Shown: piece by piece, positions 50,625 to 62,774 of the stretch
Numbering within the stretch: position 1 is the first letter of the stretch
Layout: every line of letters starts with the position of its first letter
Assembly (NCBI GenBank): GCA_949825025.1
Contig: OX463782.1
Span: 39,643,951 to 39,707,950 of the forward strand
Length of the DNA stretch: 64,000 bases
Source: Siphlonurus alternatus
Taxonomy: Eukaryota; Arthropoda; Insecta; Ephemeroptera; Siphlonuridae
Reading direction: 5' to 3'
Position numbers and translations under genes: made by a program
Notes under the pieces: model-generated
Database searches by the model: none
What the model saw: the letters and a program-made list of their open reading frames with translations, nothing else
What the model was told of the DNA's origin: nothing

Positions 50625-52194
50625 TCAGGTGACCATAAGACCCCAAGAGGTCTTCCCCGCTAATAGGGAAGATCACCTGCTAATAGGGAACAAAAACAAA
50701 TAACTAGGGGGTTCCCAATTAGTGGGTGAGCTTCCCTATTAGCGAGGGATACCTCCTAGAATTGCATGTTCTCCTAATACAGAGCTTTGAAAATTCGCCT
50801 CACGTTTCCTTCCCTATTAGCAGGAGAGCTTCCCTATAAGTGAAGGGGATTAAGTATCAGGCGACCATAAGACCCCAAGAGGTCTCCTCCGCTAATAGGG
50901 AAGATCACCTGCTAATAGGGAACAAAAACAAATAACTAGGGGGTTCCCAATTAGTGGGTGAGCTTCCCTATTAGCGGGGGATACCTCCTAGAATTGCATG
51001 TTCTCCTAATACAGAGCTTTGAAAATTCGCCTCACGTTTCCTTCCCTATTAGCAGGAGAGCTTCCCTATAAGTGAAGGGGATTAAGTATCAGGCAACCAT
51101 AAGACCCCAAGAGGTCTCCCCCGCTAATAGGGAAGATCACCTTCTAATAGGGAACAAAAACAAATAGCTAGGGGGTTCCCAATTAGTGGGTGAGCTTCCC
51201 TATTAGCGGGGGATACCTCCTAGAATTGCATGTTCTCCTAATACAGAGCTTTGAAAATTCGCATCTCGTTTCCTTTCCTATTAGCAAGAGAGCTTCCCTA
51301 TAAGTGAAGGGGATTAAGTATCAGGCGACCATAAGACCCCAAGAGGTCTCCCCCGCTAATAGGGAAGATCACCTGCTAATAGGGAACAAAAACAAATAGC
51401 TAAGGGGTTCCCAATTAGTGGGTGAGCTTCCCTATTAGCGGGGGATACCTCCTAGAATTGCATGTTCTCCTAATACAGAGCTTTGAAAATTCGCCTCTCG
51501 TTTCCTTCCCTATTAGCAGGTGAGCTTCCCTATAAGTGAAGGGGATTAAGTATCAGGTGACCATAAGACCCCAAGAGGTCTTCCCCGCTAATAGGGAAGA
51601 TCACCTGCTAATAGGGAACAAAAACAAATAACTAGGGGGTTCCCAATTAGTGGGTGAGCTTCCCTATTAGCGGGGGATACCTCCTAGAATTGCATGTTCT
51701 CCTAATACAGAGCTTTGAAAATTCGCCTCTCGTTTCCTTCCCTATTAGCAGGAGAGCTTCCCTATAAGTGAAGGGGATTAAGAATCAGGCGACCATAAGA
51801 CCCCAAGAGGTCTCCCCCGCTAATAGGGAAGATCACCTGCTAATAGGGAACAAAAACAAATAGCTAGGGGGTTCCTAATTAGTGGGTGAGCTTCCTAATT
51901 AGCGGGGGATACCTCCTAGAATTGCATGTTCTCCTGATACAGAGCTTTGAAAATTCGCCTATCGTTTCCTTCCCTATTAGCAGGTGAGCTTCCCTATAAG
52001 TGAAGGGGATTAAGTATCAGGTGACCATAAGACCCCAAGAGGTCTTCCCCGCTAATAGGGAAGATCACCTGCTAATAGGGAACAAAAACAAATGGCTAGG
52101 GGTTCCCAATTAGTGGGTGAGCTTCCCTATTAGCGGGGGATACCTCCTAGAATTGCATGTTCTCCTAATACAGATTTTTGAAAATTCGCCTCTC

Positions 52195-52501
52195 TCACTA
52201 AATTCACTAAAAAGTGAAAAAAAAAAATTTGCGAAATCGCATGTAAAATGGCTTAACAACACATAAAAACAAAACAAGGTGAAAGAAAACCGCTTCTAAA
52301 AAGGTTTAAAACACATAAAAACAAAGAAACATGAATAAAAAGTTATTTTTAGCTAAATCGATTTTAAAACAGCATAAAAAACACATAAAATCACTAAAAA
52401 GTGAAAAAAATATTTTTATTAAATCGCATCTAAAACGGCTAAAAATCACATAAAAACAACAGAACGTGAAAAAGACCCGCTTATAAAACTGTTAAAAACA
52501 C
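52195..52501. repeat. A-rich block B7
   Basis: B3-type, 17357 bp after B3 (about 15024 plus one 2334-bp insertion). Confidence 0.88.
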
Positions 52502-53891
52502 GTTTCCTTCCCTATTAGCAGGAGAGCTTCCCTATAAGTGAAGGGGATTAAGTATCAGGCGACCATAAGACCCCAAGAGGTCTCCCCCGCTAATAGGGAA
52601 GATCACCTGCTAATAGGGAACAAAAACAAATAGCTAGGGGTTCCCAATTAGTGGGTGAGCTTCTCTATTAGCGGGGGATACCTCCTAGAATTGCATGTTC
52701 TCCTAATACAGAGCTTTGAAAATTCGCCTCTCGTTTCCTTCCCTATTAGCAGGTGAGCTTCCCTATAAGTGAAGGGGATTAAGTATCAGGCAACCATAAG
52801 ACCCCAAGAGGTCTCCCCCGCTAATAGGGAAGATCACCTTCTAATAGGGAACAAAAACAAATAGCTAGGGGGTTCCCAATTAGTGGGTGAGCTTCCCTAT
52901 TAGCGGGGGATACCTCCTAGAATTGCATGTTCTCCTAATACAGAGCTTTGAAAATTCGCCTCTCGTTTCCTTCCCTATTAGCAGGAGAGCTTCCCTATAA
53001 GTGAAGGGGATTAAGTATTAGGCGACCATAAGACCCCAAGAGGTCTCCCCCGCTAATAGGGAAGATCACCTGCTAATAGGGAATAAAAACAAATAGCTAG
53101 GGGGTTCCCAATTAGTGGGTGAGCTTCCCTATTAGCGGGGGATACCTCCTAGAATTGCATGTTCTCCTAATACAGAGCTTTGAAAATTCGCCTCACGTTT
53201 CCTTCCCTATTAGCAGGAGAGCTTCCCTATAAGTGAAGGGGATTAAGTATCAGGCGACCATAAGACCCCAAGAGGTCTCCCCCGCTAATAGGGAAGATCA
53301 CCTGCTAATAGGGAACAAAAACAAATAGCTAGGGGGTTCCCAATTAGTGGGTGAGCTTCCCTATTAGCGGGGGATACCTCCTAGAATTGCATGTTCTCCT
53401 AATACAGAGCTTTGAAAATTCGCCTCTCGTTTCCTTCCCTATTAGCAGGAGAGCTTCCCTATAAGTGAAGGGGATTAAGTATCAGGCGACCATAAGACCC
53501 CAAGAGGTCTCCCCCGCTAATAGGGAAGATCACCTGCTAATAGGGAACAAAAACAAATAGCTAGGGGGTTCCCAATTAGTGGGTGAGCTTCCTAATTAGC
53601 GGGGGATACCTCCTAGAATTGCATGTTCTCCTGATACAGAGCTTTGAAAATTCGCCTATCGTTTCCTTCCCTATTAGCAGGTGAGCTTCCCTATAAGTGA
53701 AGGGGATTAAGTATCAGGTGACCATAAGACCCCAAGAGGTCTTCCCCGCTAATAGGGAAGATCACCTGCTAATAGGGAACAAAAACAAATGGCTAGGGGT
53801 TCCCAATTAGTGGGTGAGCTTCCCTATTAGCGGGGGATACCTCCTAGAATTGCATGTTCTCCTAATACAGATTTTTGAAAATTCGCCTCTC

Positions 53892-54198
53892 TCACTAAAT
53901 TCACTAAAAAGTGAAAAAAAAAAATTTGCGAAATCGCATGTAAAATGGCTTACCAACACATAAAAACAAAACAAGGTGAAAGAAAACCGCTTCTAAAAAG
54001 GTTTAAAACACATAAAAACAAAGAAACATGAATAAAAAGTTATTTTTAGCTAAATCGATTTTAAAACAGCATAAAAAACACATAAAATCACTAAAAAGTG
54101 AAAAAAATATTTTTATTAAATCGCATCTAAAACGGCTAAAAATCACATAAAAACAACAGAACGTGAAAAAGACCCGCTTATAAAACTGTTAAAAACAC
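53892..54198. repeat. A-rich block B8
   Basis: B4-type, only 1697 bp after B7. This is exactly one 232-bp monomer less than the 1929-bp spacing of the earlier pairs. Confidence 0.88.
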
Positions 54199-55617
54199 GT
54201 TTCCTTCCCTATTAGCAGGAGAGCTTCCCTATAAGTGAAGGGGATTAAGTATCAGGCGACCATAAGACCCCAAGAGGTCTCCCCCGCTAATAGGGAAGAT
54301 CACCTGCTAATAGGGAACAAAAACAAATAGCTAGGGGTTCCCAATTAGTGGGTGAGCTTCCCTATTAGCGGGGGATACCTCCTAGAATTGCATGTTCTCC
54401 TAATACAGAGCTTTGAAAATTCGCCTCTCGTTTCCTTCCCTATTAGCAGGTGAGCTTCCCTATAAGTGAAGGGGATTAAGTATCAGGCAACCATAAGACC
54501 CCAAGAGGTCTCCCCCGCTAATAGGGAAGATCACCTTCTAATAGGGAACAAAAACAAATAGCTAGGGGGTTCCCAATTAGTGGGTGAGCTTCCCTATTAG
54601 CGGGGGATACCTCCTAGAATTGCATGTTCTCCTAATACAGAGCTTTGAAAATTCGCCTCTCATTTCCTTCCCTATTAGCAGGAGAGCTTCCCTATAAGTG
54701 AAGGGGATTAAGTATCAGGCGACCATAAGACCCCAAGAGGTCTCCCCCGCTAATAGGGAAGATCACCTGCTAATAGGGAATAAAAACAAATAGCTAGGGG
54801 GTTCCCAATTAGTGGGTGAGCTTCCCTATTAGCGGGGGATACCTCCTAGAATTGCATGTTCTCCTAATACAGAGCTTTGAAAATTCGCCTCACGTTTCCT
54901 TCCCTATTAGCAGGAGAGCTTCCCTATAAGTGAAGGGGATTAAGTATCAGGCAACCATAAGACCCCAAGAGGTCTCCCCCGCTAATAGGGAAGATCACCT
55001 TCTAATAGGGAACAAAAACAAATAGCTAGGGGGTTCCCAATTAGTGGGTGAGCTTCCCTATTAGCGGGGGATACCTCCTAGAATTGCATGTTCTCCTAAT
55101 ACAGAGCTTTGAAAATTCGCCTGTCGTTTCCTTTCCTATTAGCAGGAGAGCTTCCCTATAAGTGAAGGGGATTAAGTATCAGGCGACCATAAGACCCCAA
55201 GAGGTCTCCCCCGCTAATAGGGAAGATCACCTGCTAATAGGGAACAAAAACAAATAGCTAGGGGGTTCCCAATTAGTGGGTGAGCTTCCCTATTAGCGGG
55301 GGATACCTCCTAGAATTGCATGTTCTCCTAATACAGAGCTTTGAAAATTCGCCTCTCGTTTCCTTCCCTATTAGCAGGTGAGCTTCCCTATAAGTGAAGG
55401 GGATTAAGTATCAGGTGACCATAAGACCCCAAGAGGTCTTCCCCGCTAATAGGGAAGATCACCTGCTAATAGGGAACAAAAACAAATAACTAGGGGGTTC
55501 CCAATTAGTGGGTGAGCTTCCCTATTAGCGGGGGATACCTCCTAGAATTGCATGTTCTCCTAATACAGAGCTTTGAAAATTCGCCTCACGTTTCCTTCCC
55601 TATTAGCAGGAGAGCTT

Positions 55618-56351
55618 ATTTGTTTTTTTTTAGCCGTTTTTTTGATAGCTAAAAAAAATTTTTTTCATGTTTTTTTTAGCTGTTTTTAAGACGTTTTAGC
55701 AAAAAAAAAATATAAGTTTTTTACGTTCTTCTGTTTTTAGCAATTTTAGATCCGATTTAGCAAAAAAAATTTTCACTTTTTAGGGTTTTTATTTGTTTTT
55801 TTTTAGCCATTTTTTTATAGCTAAAAAAAAAATTTTTTCATGTTTTTTTTAGCTGTTTTTAAGACGTTTTAGCAAAAAAAAAAAATATATAAATTTTTTA
55901 CGTTCTTTGGTTTTTAGCAATTTTAGATCCGATTTAGCAAAAAAAATTTTCACTTTTTAGGGTTTTTATTTGTTTTTTTTTAGCCGTTTTTTTGATAGCT
56001 AAAAAAAAAATTTTTTCATGTTTTTTTTAGCTGTTTTTAAGACGTTTTAGCAAAAAAAAAAAATATATAAATTCTTTACGTTCTTTTGTTTTTAGCAATT
56101 TTAGATCCGATTTAGCAAAAAAAAATTTTCACTTTTTAGGGTTTTTATTTGTTTTTTTTTAGCCGTTTTTTTGATAGCTAAAAAAAAAATTTTTTCATGT
56201 TTTTTTTAGCTGTTTTTAAGACGTTTTAGCAAAAAAAAAAATATAAATTTTTTACGTTCTTTTGTTTTTAGCAATTTTAGATCCGATTTAGCAAAAAAAA
56301 ATTTCACTTTTTAGGGTTTTTATTTTTTTTTTAGCCGTTTTTTTGATAGCT
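55618..56351. repeat. T-rich block A11
   Basis: A5-type with the private variant GTTCTTTGGTTTTTAGC, shared only with A12. Confidence 0.9.
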
Positions 56352-57690
56352 ATCAGGTGACCATAAGACCCCAAGAGGTCTTCCCCGCTAATAGGGAAGA
56401 TCACCTGCTAATAGGGAACAAAAACAAATAACTAGGGGGTTCCCAATTAGTGGGTGAGCTTCCCTATTAGCGAGGGATACCTCCTAGAATTGCATGTTCT
56501 CCTAATACAGAGCTTTGAAAATTCGCCTCACGTTTCCTTCCCTATTAGCAGGAGAGCTTCCCTATAAGTGAAGGGGATTAAGTATCAGACAACCATAAGA
56601 CCCCAAGAGGTCTCCCCCGCTAATAGGGAAGATCACCTTCTAATAGGGAACAAAAACAAATAGCTAGGGGGTTCCCAATTAGTGGGTGAGCTTCCCTATT
56701 AGCAGGGGATACCTCCTAGAATTGCATGTTCTCCTAATACAGAGCTTTGAAAATTCGCCTCTCGTTTCCTTTCCTATTAGCAGGAGAGCTTCCCTATAAG
56801 TGAAGGGGATTAAGTATCAGGCGACCATAAGACCCCAAGAGGTCTCCCCCGCTAATAGGGAAGATCACCTGCTAATAGGGAACAAAAACAAATAGCTAGG
56901 GGGTTCCCAATTAGTGGGTGAGCTTCCCTATTAGCGGGGGATACCTCCTAGAATTGCATGTTCTCCTAATACAGAGCTTTGAAAATTCGCCTCTCGTTTC
57001 CTTCCCTATTAGCAGGTGAGCTTCCCTATAAGTGAAGGGGATTAAGTATCAGGTGACCATAAGACCCCAAGAGGTCTTCCCCGCTAATAGGGAAGATCAC
57101 CTGCTAATAGGGAACAAAAACAAATAACTAGGGGGTTCCCAATTAGTGGGTGAGCTTCCCTATTAGCGGGGGATACCTCCTAGAATTGCATGTTCTCCTA
57201 ATACAGAGCTTTGAAAATTCGCCTCTCGTTTCCTTCCCTATTAGCAGGAGAGCTTCCCTATAAGTGAAGGGGATTAAGTATCAGGCGACCATAAGACCCC
57301 AAGAGGTCTCCCCCGCTAATAGGGAAGATCACCTGCTAATAGGGAACAAAAACAAATAGCTAGGGGGTTCCTAATTAGTGGGTGAGCTTCCTAATTAGCG
57401 GGGGATACCTCCTAGAATTGCATGTTCTCCTGATACAGAGCTTTGAAAATTCGCCTATCGTTTCCTTCCCTATTAGCAGGTGAGCTTCCCTATAAGTGAA
57501 GGGGATTAAGTATCAGGTGACCATAAGACCCCAAGAGGTCTTCCCCGCTAATAGGGAAGATCACCTGCTAATAGGGAACAAAAACAAATGGCTAGGGGTT
57601 CCCAATTAGTGGGTGAGCTTCCCTATTAGCGGGGGATACCTCCTAGAATTGCATGTTCTCCTAATACAGATTTTTGAAAATTCGCCTCTC

Positions 57691-57997
57691 TCACTAAATT
57701 CACTAAAAAGTGAAAAAAAAAAATTTGCGAAATCGCATGTAAAATGGCTTAACAACACATAAAAACAAAACAAGGTGAAAGAAAACCGCTTCTAAAAAGG
57801 TTTAAAACACATAAAAACAAAGAAACATGAATAAAAAGTTATTTTTAGCTAAATCGATTTTAAAACAGCATAAAAAACACATAAAATCACTAAAAAGTGA
57901 AAAAAATATTTTTATTAAATCGCATCTAAAACGGCTAAAAATCACATAAAAACAACAGAACGTGAAAAAGACCCGCTTATAAAACTGTTAAAAACAC
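57691..57997. repeat. A-rich block B9
   Basis: B1-type (CTTAACAACAC). The CGACC monomer that follows B1, B3, B5 and B7 is missing, and the CAACC monomer follows directly. Confidence 0.88.
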
Positions 57998-58044
57998 GTT
58001 TCCTTCCCTATTAGCAGGAGAGCTTCCCTATAAGTGAAGGGGAT

Positions 58045-59900
58045 TAAGTATCAGGCAACCATAAGACCCCAAGAGGTCTCCCCCGCTAATAGGGAAGATC
58101 ACTTTCTAATAGGGAACAAAAACAAATAGCTAGGGGGTTCCCAATTAGTGGGTGAGCTTCCCTATTAGCGGGGGATACCTCCTAGAATTGCATGTTCTCC
58201 TAATACAGAGCTTTGAAAATTCGCCTCTCGTTTCCTTCCCTATTAGCAGGAGAGCTTCCCTATAAGTGAAGGGGATTAAGTATTAGGCGACCATAAGACC
58301 CCAAGAGGTCTCCCCCGCTAATAGGGAAGATCACCTGCTAATAGGGAATAAAAACAAATAGCTAGGGGGTTCCCAATTAGTGGGTGAGCTTCCCTATTAG
58401 CGGGGGATACCTCCTAGAATTGCATGTTCTCCTAATACAGAGCTTTGAAAATTCGCCTCACGTTTCCTTCCCTATTAGCAGGAGAGCTTCCCTATAAGTG
58501 AAGGGGATTAAGTATCAGGCAACCATAAGACCCCAAGAGGTCTCCCCCGCTAATAGGGAAGACCACCTTCTAATAGGAAACAAAAACAAATAGCTAGGGG
58601 GTTCCCAATTAGTGGGTGAGCTTCCCTATTAGCGGGGGATACCTCCTAGAATTGCATGTTCTCCTAATACAGAGCTTTGAATATTCGCCTGTCGTTTCCT
58701 TTCCTATTAGCAGGAGAGCTTCCCTATAAGTGAAGGGGATTAAGTATCAGGTGACCATAAGACCCCAAGAGGTCTTTCCCGCTAATAGGGAAGATCACCT
58801 GCTAATAGGGAACAAAAACAAATAACTAGGGGGTTCCCAATTTGTGGGTGAGCTTCCCTATTAGAGGGGGATACCTCCTAGAATTGCATGTTCTCCTAAT
58901 ACAGAGCTTTGAAAATTCGCCTCTCGTTTCCTTCCCTATTAGCAGGAGAGCTTCCCTATAAGTGAAGGGGATTAAGTATCAGGCAACCATAAGACCCCAA
59001 GAGGTCTCCCCCGCTAATAGGGAAGATCACCTTCTAATAGGGAACAAAAACAAATAGCTAGGGGGTTCCCAATTAGTGGGTGAGCTTCCCTATTAGCGGG
59101 GGATACCTCCTAGAATTGCATGTTCTCCTAATACAGAGCTTTGAAAATTCGCCTCTCGTTTCCTTCCCTATTAGCAGGAGAGCTTCCCTATAAGTGAAGG
59201 GGATTAAGTATTAGGCGACCATAAGACCCCAAGAGGTCTCCCCCGCTAATAGGGAAGATCACCTGCTAATAGGGAATAAAAACAAATAGCTAGGGGGTTC
59301 CCAATTAGTGGGTGAGCTTCCCTATTAGCGGGGGATACCTCCTAGAATTGCATGTTCTCCTAATACAGAGCTTTGAAAATTCGCCTCACGTTTCCTTCCC
59401 TATTAGCAGGAGAGCTTCCCTATAAGTGAAGGGGATTAAGTATCAGGCAACCATAAGACCCCAAGAGGTCTCCCCCGCTAATAGGGAAGATCACCTTCTA
59501 ATAGGAAACAAAAACAAATAGCTAGGGGGTTCCCAATTAGTGGGTGAGCTTCCCTATTAGCGGGGGATACCTCCTAGAATTGCATGTTCTCCTAATACAG
59601 AGCTTTGAAAATTCGCCTGTCGTTTCCTTTCCTATTAGCAGGAGAGCTTCCCTATAAGTGAAATGGATTAAGTATCAGGTGACCATAAGACCCCAAGAGG
59701 TTTTTCCGCTAATAGGGAAGATCACCTGCTAATAGGGAACAAAAACAAATAACTAGGGGGTTCCCAATTAGTGGGTGAGCTTCCCTATTAGCGGGGGATA
59801 CCTCCTAGAATTGCATGTTCTCCTAATACAGAGCTTTGAAAATTCGCCTCTCGTTTCCTTCCCTATTAGCAGGAGAGCTTCCCTATAAGTGAAGGGGATT
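58045..59900. repeat. 928-bp (four-monomer) tandem duplication
   Basis: AGTATTAGGCGACC occurs near 58281 and 59209, exactly 928 bp (4 x 232) apart, with the same four-monomer order in both copies. The second copy has GAGGTTTTTCCGC near 59696 where the first has GAGGTCTTTCCCGC. Confidence 0.78.
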
Positions 59901-60315
59901 AAGTATCAGGCAACCATAAGACCCCAAGAGGTCTCCCCCGCTAATAGGGAAGATCACCTGCTAATAGGGAACAAAAACAAATAGCTAGGGGGTTCCCAAT
60001 TAGTGGGTGAGCTTCCTAATTAGCGGGGGATACCTCCTAGAATTGCATGTTCTCCTGATACAGAGCTTTGAAAATTCGCCTATCGTTTCCTTCCCTATTA
60101 GCAGGTGAGCTTCCCTATAAGTGAAGGGGATTAAGTATCAGGTGACCATAAGACCCCAAGAGGTCTTCCCCGCTAATAGGGAAGATCACCTGCTAATAGG
60201 GAACAAAAACAAATGGCTAGGGGTTCCCAATTAGTGGGTGAGCTTCCCTATTAGCGGGGGATACCTCCTAGAATTGCATGTTCTCCTAATACAGATTTTT
60301 GAAAATTCGCCTCTC

Positions 60316-60622
60316 TCACTAAATTCACTAAAAAGTGAAAAAAAAAAATTTGCGAAATCGCATGTAAAATGGCTTACCAACACATAAAAACAAAACAAGG
60401 TGAAAGAAAACCGCTTCTAAAAAGGTTTAAAACACATAAAAACAAAGAAACATGAATAAAAAGTTATTTTTAGCTAAATCGATTTTAAAACAGCATAAAA
60501 AACACATAAAATCACTAAAAAGTGAAAAAAATATTTTTATTAAATCGCATCTAAAACGGCTAAAAATCACATAAAAACAACAGAACGTGAAAAAGACCCG
60601 CTTATAAAACTGTTAAAAACAC
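60316..60622. repeat. A-rich block B10
   Basis: B4-type, 2625 bp after B9, that is 1929 plus three monomers. It is 6424 bp after B8. Confidence 0.88.
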
Positions 60623-62040
60623 GTTTCCTTCCCTATTAGCAGGAGAGCTTCCCTATAAGTGAAGGGGATTAAGTATCAGGCGACCATAAGACCCCAAGAG
60701 GTCTCCCCCGCTAATAGGGAAGATCACCTGCTAATAGGGAACAAAAACAAATAGCTAGGGGTTCCCAATTAGTGGGTGAGCTTCCCTATTAGCGGGGGAT
60801 ACCTCCTAGAATTGCATGTTCTCCTAATACAGAGCTTTGAAAATTCGCCTCTCGTTTCCTTCCCTATTAGCAGGTGAGCTTCCCTATAAGTGAAGGGGAT
60901 TAAGTATCAGGCAACCATAAGACCCCAAGAGGTCTCCCCCGCTAATAGGGAAGATCACCTTCTAATAGGGAACAAAAACAAATAGCTAGGGGGTTCCCAA
61001 TTAGTGGGTGAGCTTCCCTATTAGCGGGGGATACCTCCTAGAATTGCATGTTCTCCTAATACAGAGCTTTGAAAATTCGCCTCTCATTTCCTTCCCTATT
61101 AGCAGGAGAGCTTCCCTATAAGTGAAGGGGATTAAGTATCAGGCGACCATAAGACCCCAAGAGGTCTCCCCCGCTAATAGGGAAGATCACCTGCTAATAG
61201 GGAATAAAAACAAATAGCTAGGGGGTTCCCAATTAGTGGGTGAGCTTCCCTATTAGCGGGGGATACCTCCTAGAATTGCATGTTCTCCTAATACAGAGCT
61301 TTGAAAATTCGCCTCACGTTTCCTTCCCTATTAGCAGGAGAGCTTCCCTATAAGTGAAGGGGATTAAGTATCAGGCAACCATAAGACCCCAAGAGGTCTC
61401 CCCCGCTAATAGGGAAGATCACCTTCTAATAGGGAACAAAAACAAATAGCTAGGGGGTTCCCAATTAGTGGGTGAGCTTCCCTATTAGCGGGGGATACCT
61501 CCTAGAATTGCATGTTCTCCTAATACAGAGCTTTGAAAATTCGCCTGTCGTTTCCTTTCCTATTAGCAGGAGAGCTTCCCTATAAGTGAAGGGGATTAAG
61601 TATCAGGCGACCATAAGACCCCAAGAGGTCTCCCCCGCTAATAGGGAAGATCACCTGCTAATAGGGAACAAAAACAAATAGCTAGGGGGTTCCCAATTAG
61701 TGGGTGAGCTTCCCTATTAGCGGGGGATACCTCCTAGAATTGCATGTTCTCCTAATACAGAGCTTTGAAAATTCGCCTCTCGTTTCCTTCCCTATTAGCA
61801 GGTGAGCTTCCCTATAAGTGAAGGGGATTAAGTATCAGGTGACCATAAGACCCCAAGAGGTCTTCCCCGCTAATAGGGAAGATCACCTGCTAATAGGGAA
61901 CAAAAACAAATAACTAGGGGGTTCCCAATTAGTGGGTGAGCTTCCCTATTAGCGGGGGATACCTCCTAGAATTGCATGTTCTCCTAATACAGAGCTTTGA
62001 AAATTCGCCTCACGTTTCCTTCCCTATTAGCAGGAGAGCT

Positions 62041-62774
62041 TATTTGTTTTTTTTTAGCCGTTTTTTTGATAGCTAAAAAAAATTTTTTTCATGTTTTTTT
62101 TAGCTGTTTTTAAGACGTTTTAGCAAAAAAAAAATATAAGTTTTTTACGTTCTTCTGTTTTTAGCAATTTTAGATCCGATTTAGCAAAAAAAATTTTCAC
62201 TTTTTAGGGTTTTTATTTGTTTTTTTTAGCCATTTTTTTATAGCTAAAAAAAAAATTTTTTCATGTTTTTTTTAGCTGTTTTTAAGACGTTTTAGCAAAA
62301 AAAAAAATATATAAATTTTTTACGTTCTTTGGTTTTTAGCAATTTTAGATCCGATTTAGCAAAAAAAATTTTCACTTTTTAGGGTTTTTATTTCTTTTTT
62401 TTTTAGCCGTTTTTTTGATAGCTAAAAAAAAAATTTTTTCATGTTTTTTTTAGCTGTTTTTAAGACGTTTTAGCAAAAAAAAAAATATATAAATTCTTTA
62501 CGTTCTTTTGTTTTTAGCAATTTTAGATCCGATTTAGCAAAAAAAAATTTTCACTTTTTAGGGTTTTTATTTGTTTTTTTTTAGCCGTTTTTTTGATAGC
62601 TAAAAAAAAAATTTTTTCATGTTTTTTTTAGCTGTTTTTAAGACGTTTTAGCAAAAAAAAATATAAATTTTTTACGTTCTTTTGTTTTTAGCAATTTTAG
62701 ATCCGATTTAGCAAAAAAAAATTTCACTTTTTAGGGTTTTTATTTTTTTTTTTTAGCCGTTTTTTTGATAGCTA
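62041..62774. repeat. T-rich block A12
   Basis: A5-type, 6423 bp after A11 and sharing GTTCTTTGGTTTTTAGC with it. Also has ATTTCTTTTTTTTTTAGCC in the third junction. Confidence 0.9.

Larger units (their letters stand above)
47290..51957. repeat. 2334-bp tandem duplication (two copies, A9 and A10)
   Basis: The copies meet near 49624. TTAAGAATCAGG occurs near 49444 and 51778, and TCTCCTCCGC and TTCGCATCTCG recur at the same offset. This insertion explains why B7 lies 17357 bp rather than 15024 bp after B3. Confidence 0.8.
53500..57576. repeat. Segment duplicated at an offset of 6424 bp, first copy
   Basis: Carries B8 and A11. It corresponds to 59924-64000 with B10 and A12. Shared rare variants are CCTCTCATTTCC (about 54657 and 61081), TCAGACAACC (about 56585 and 63008) and GGTTCCTAATTAG (about 57367 and 63790). 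Confidence 0.8.
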
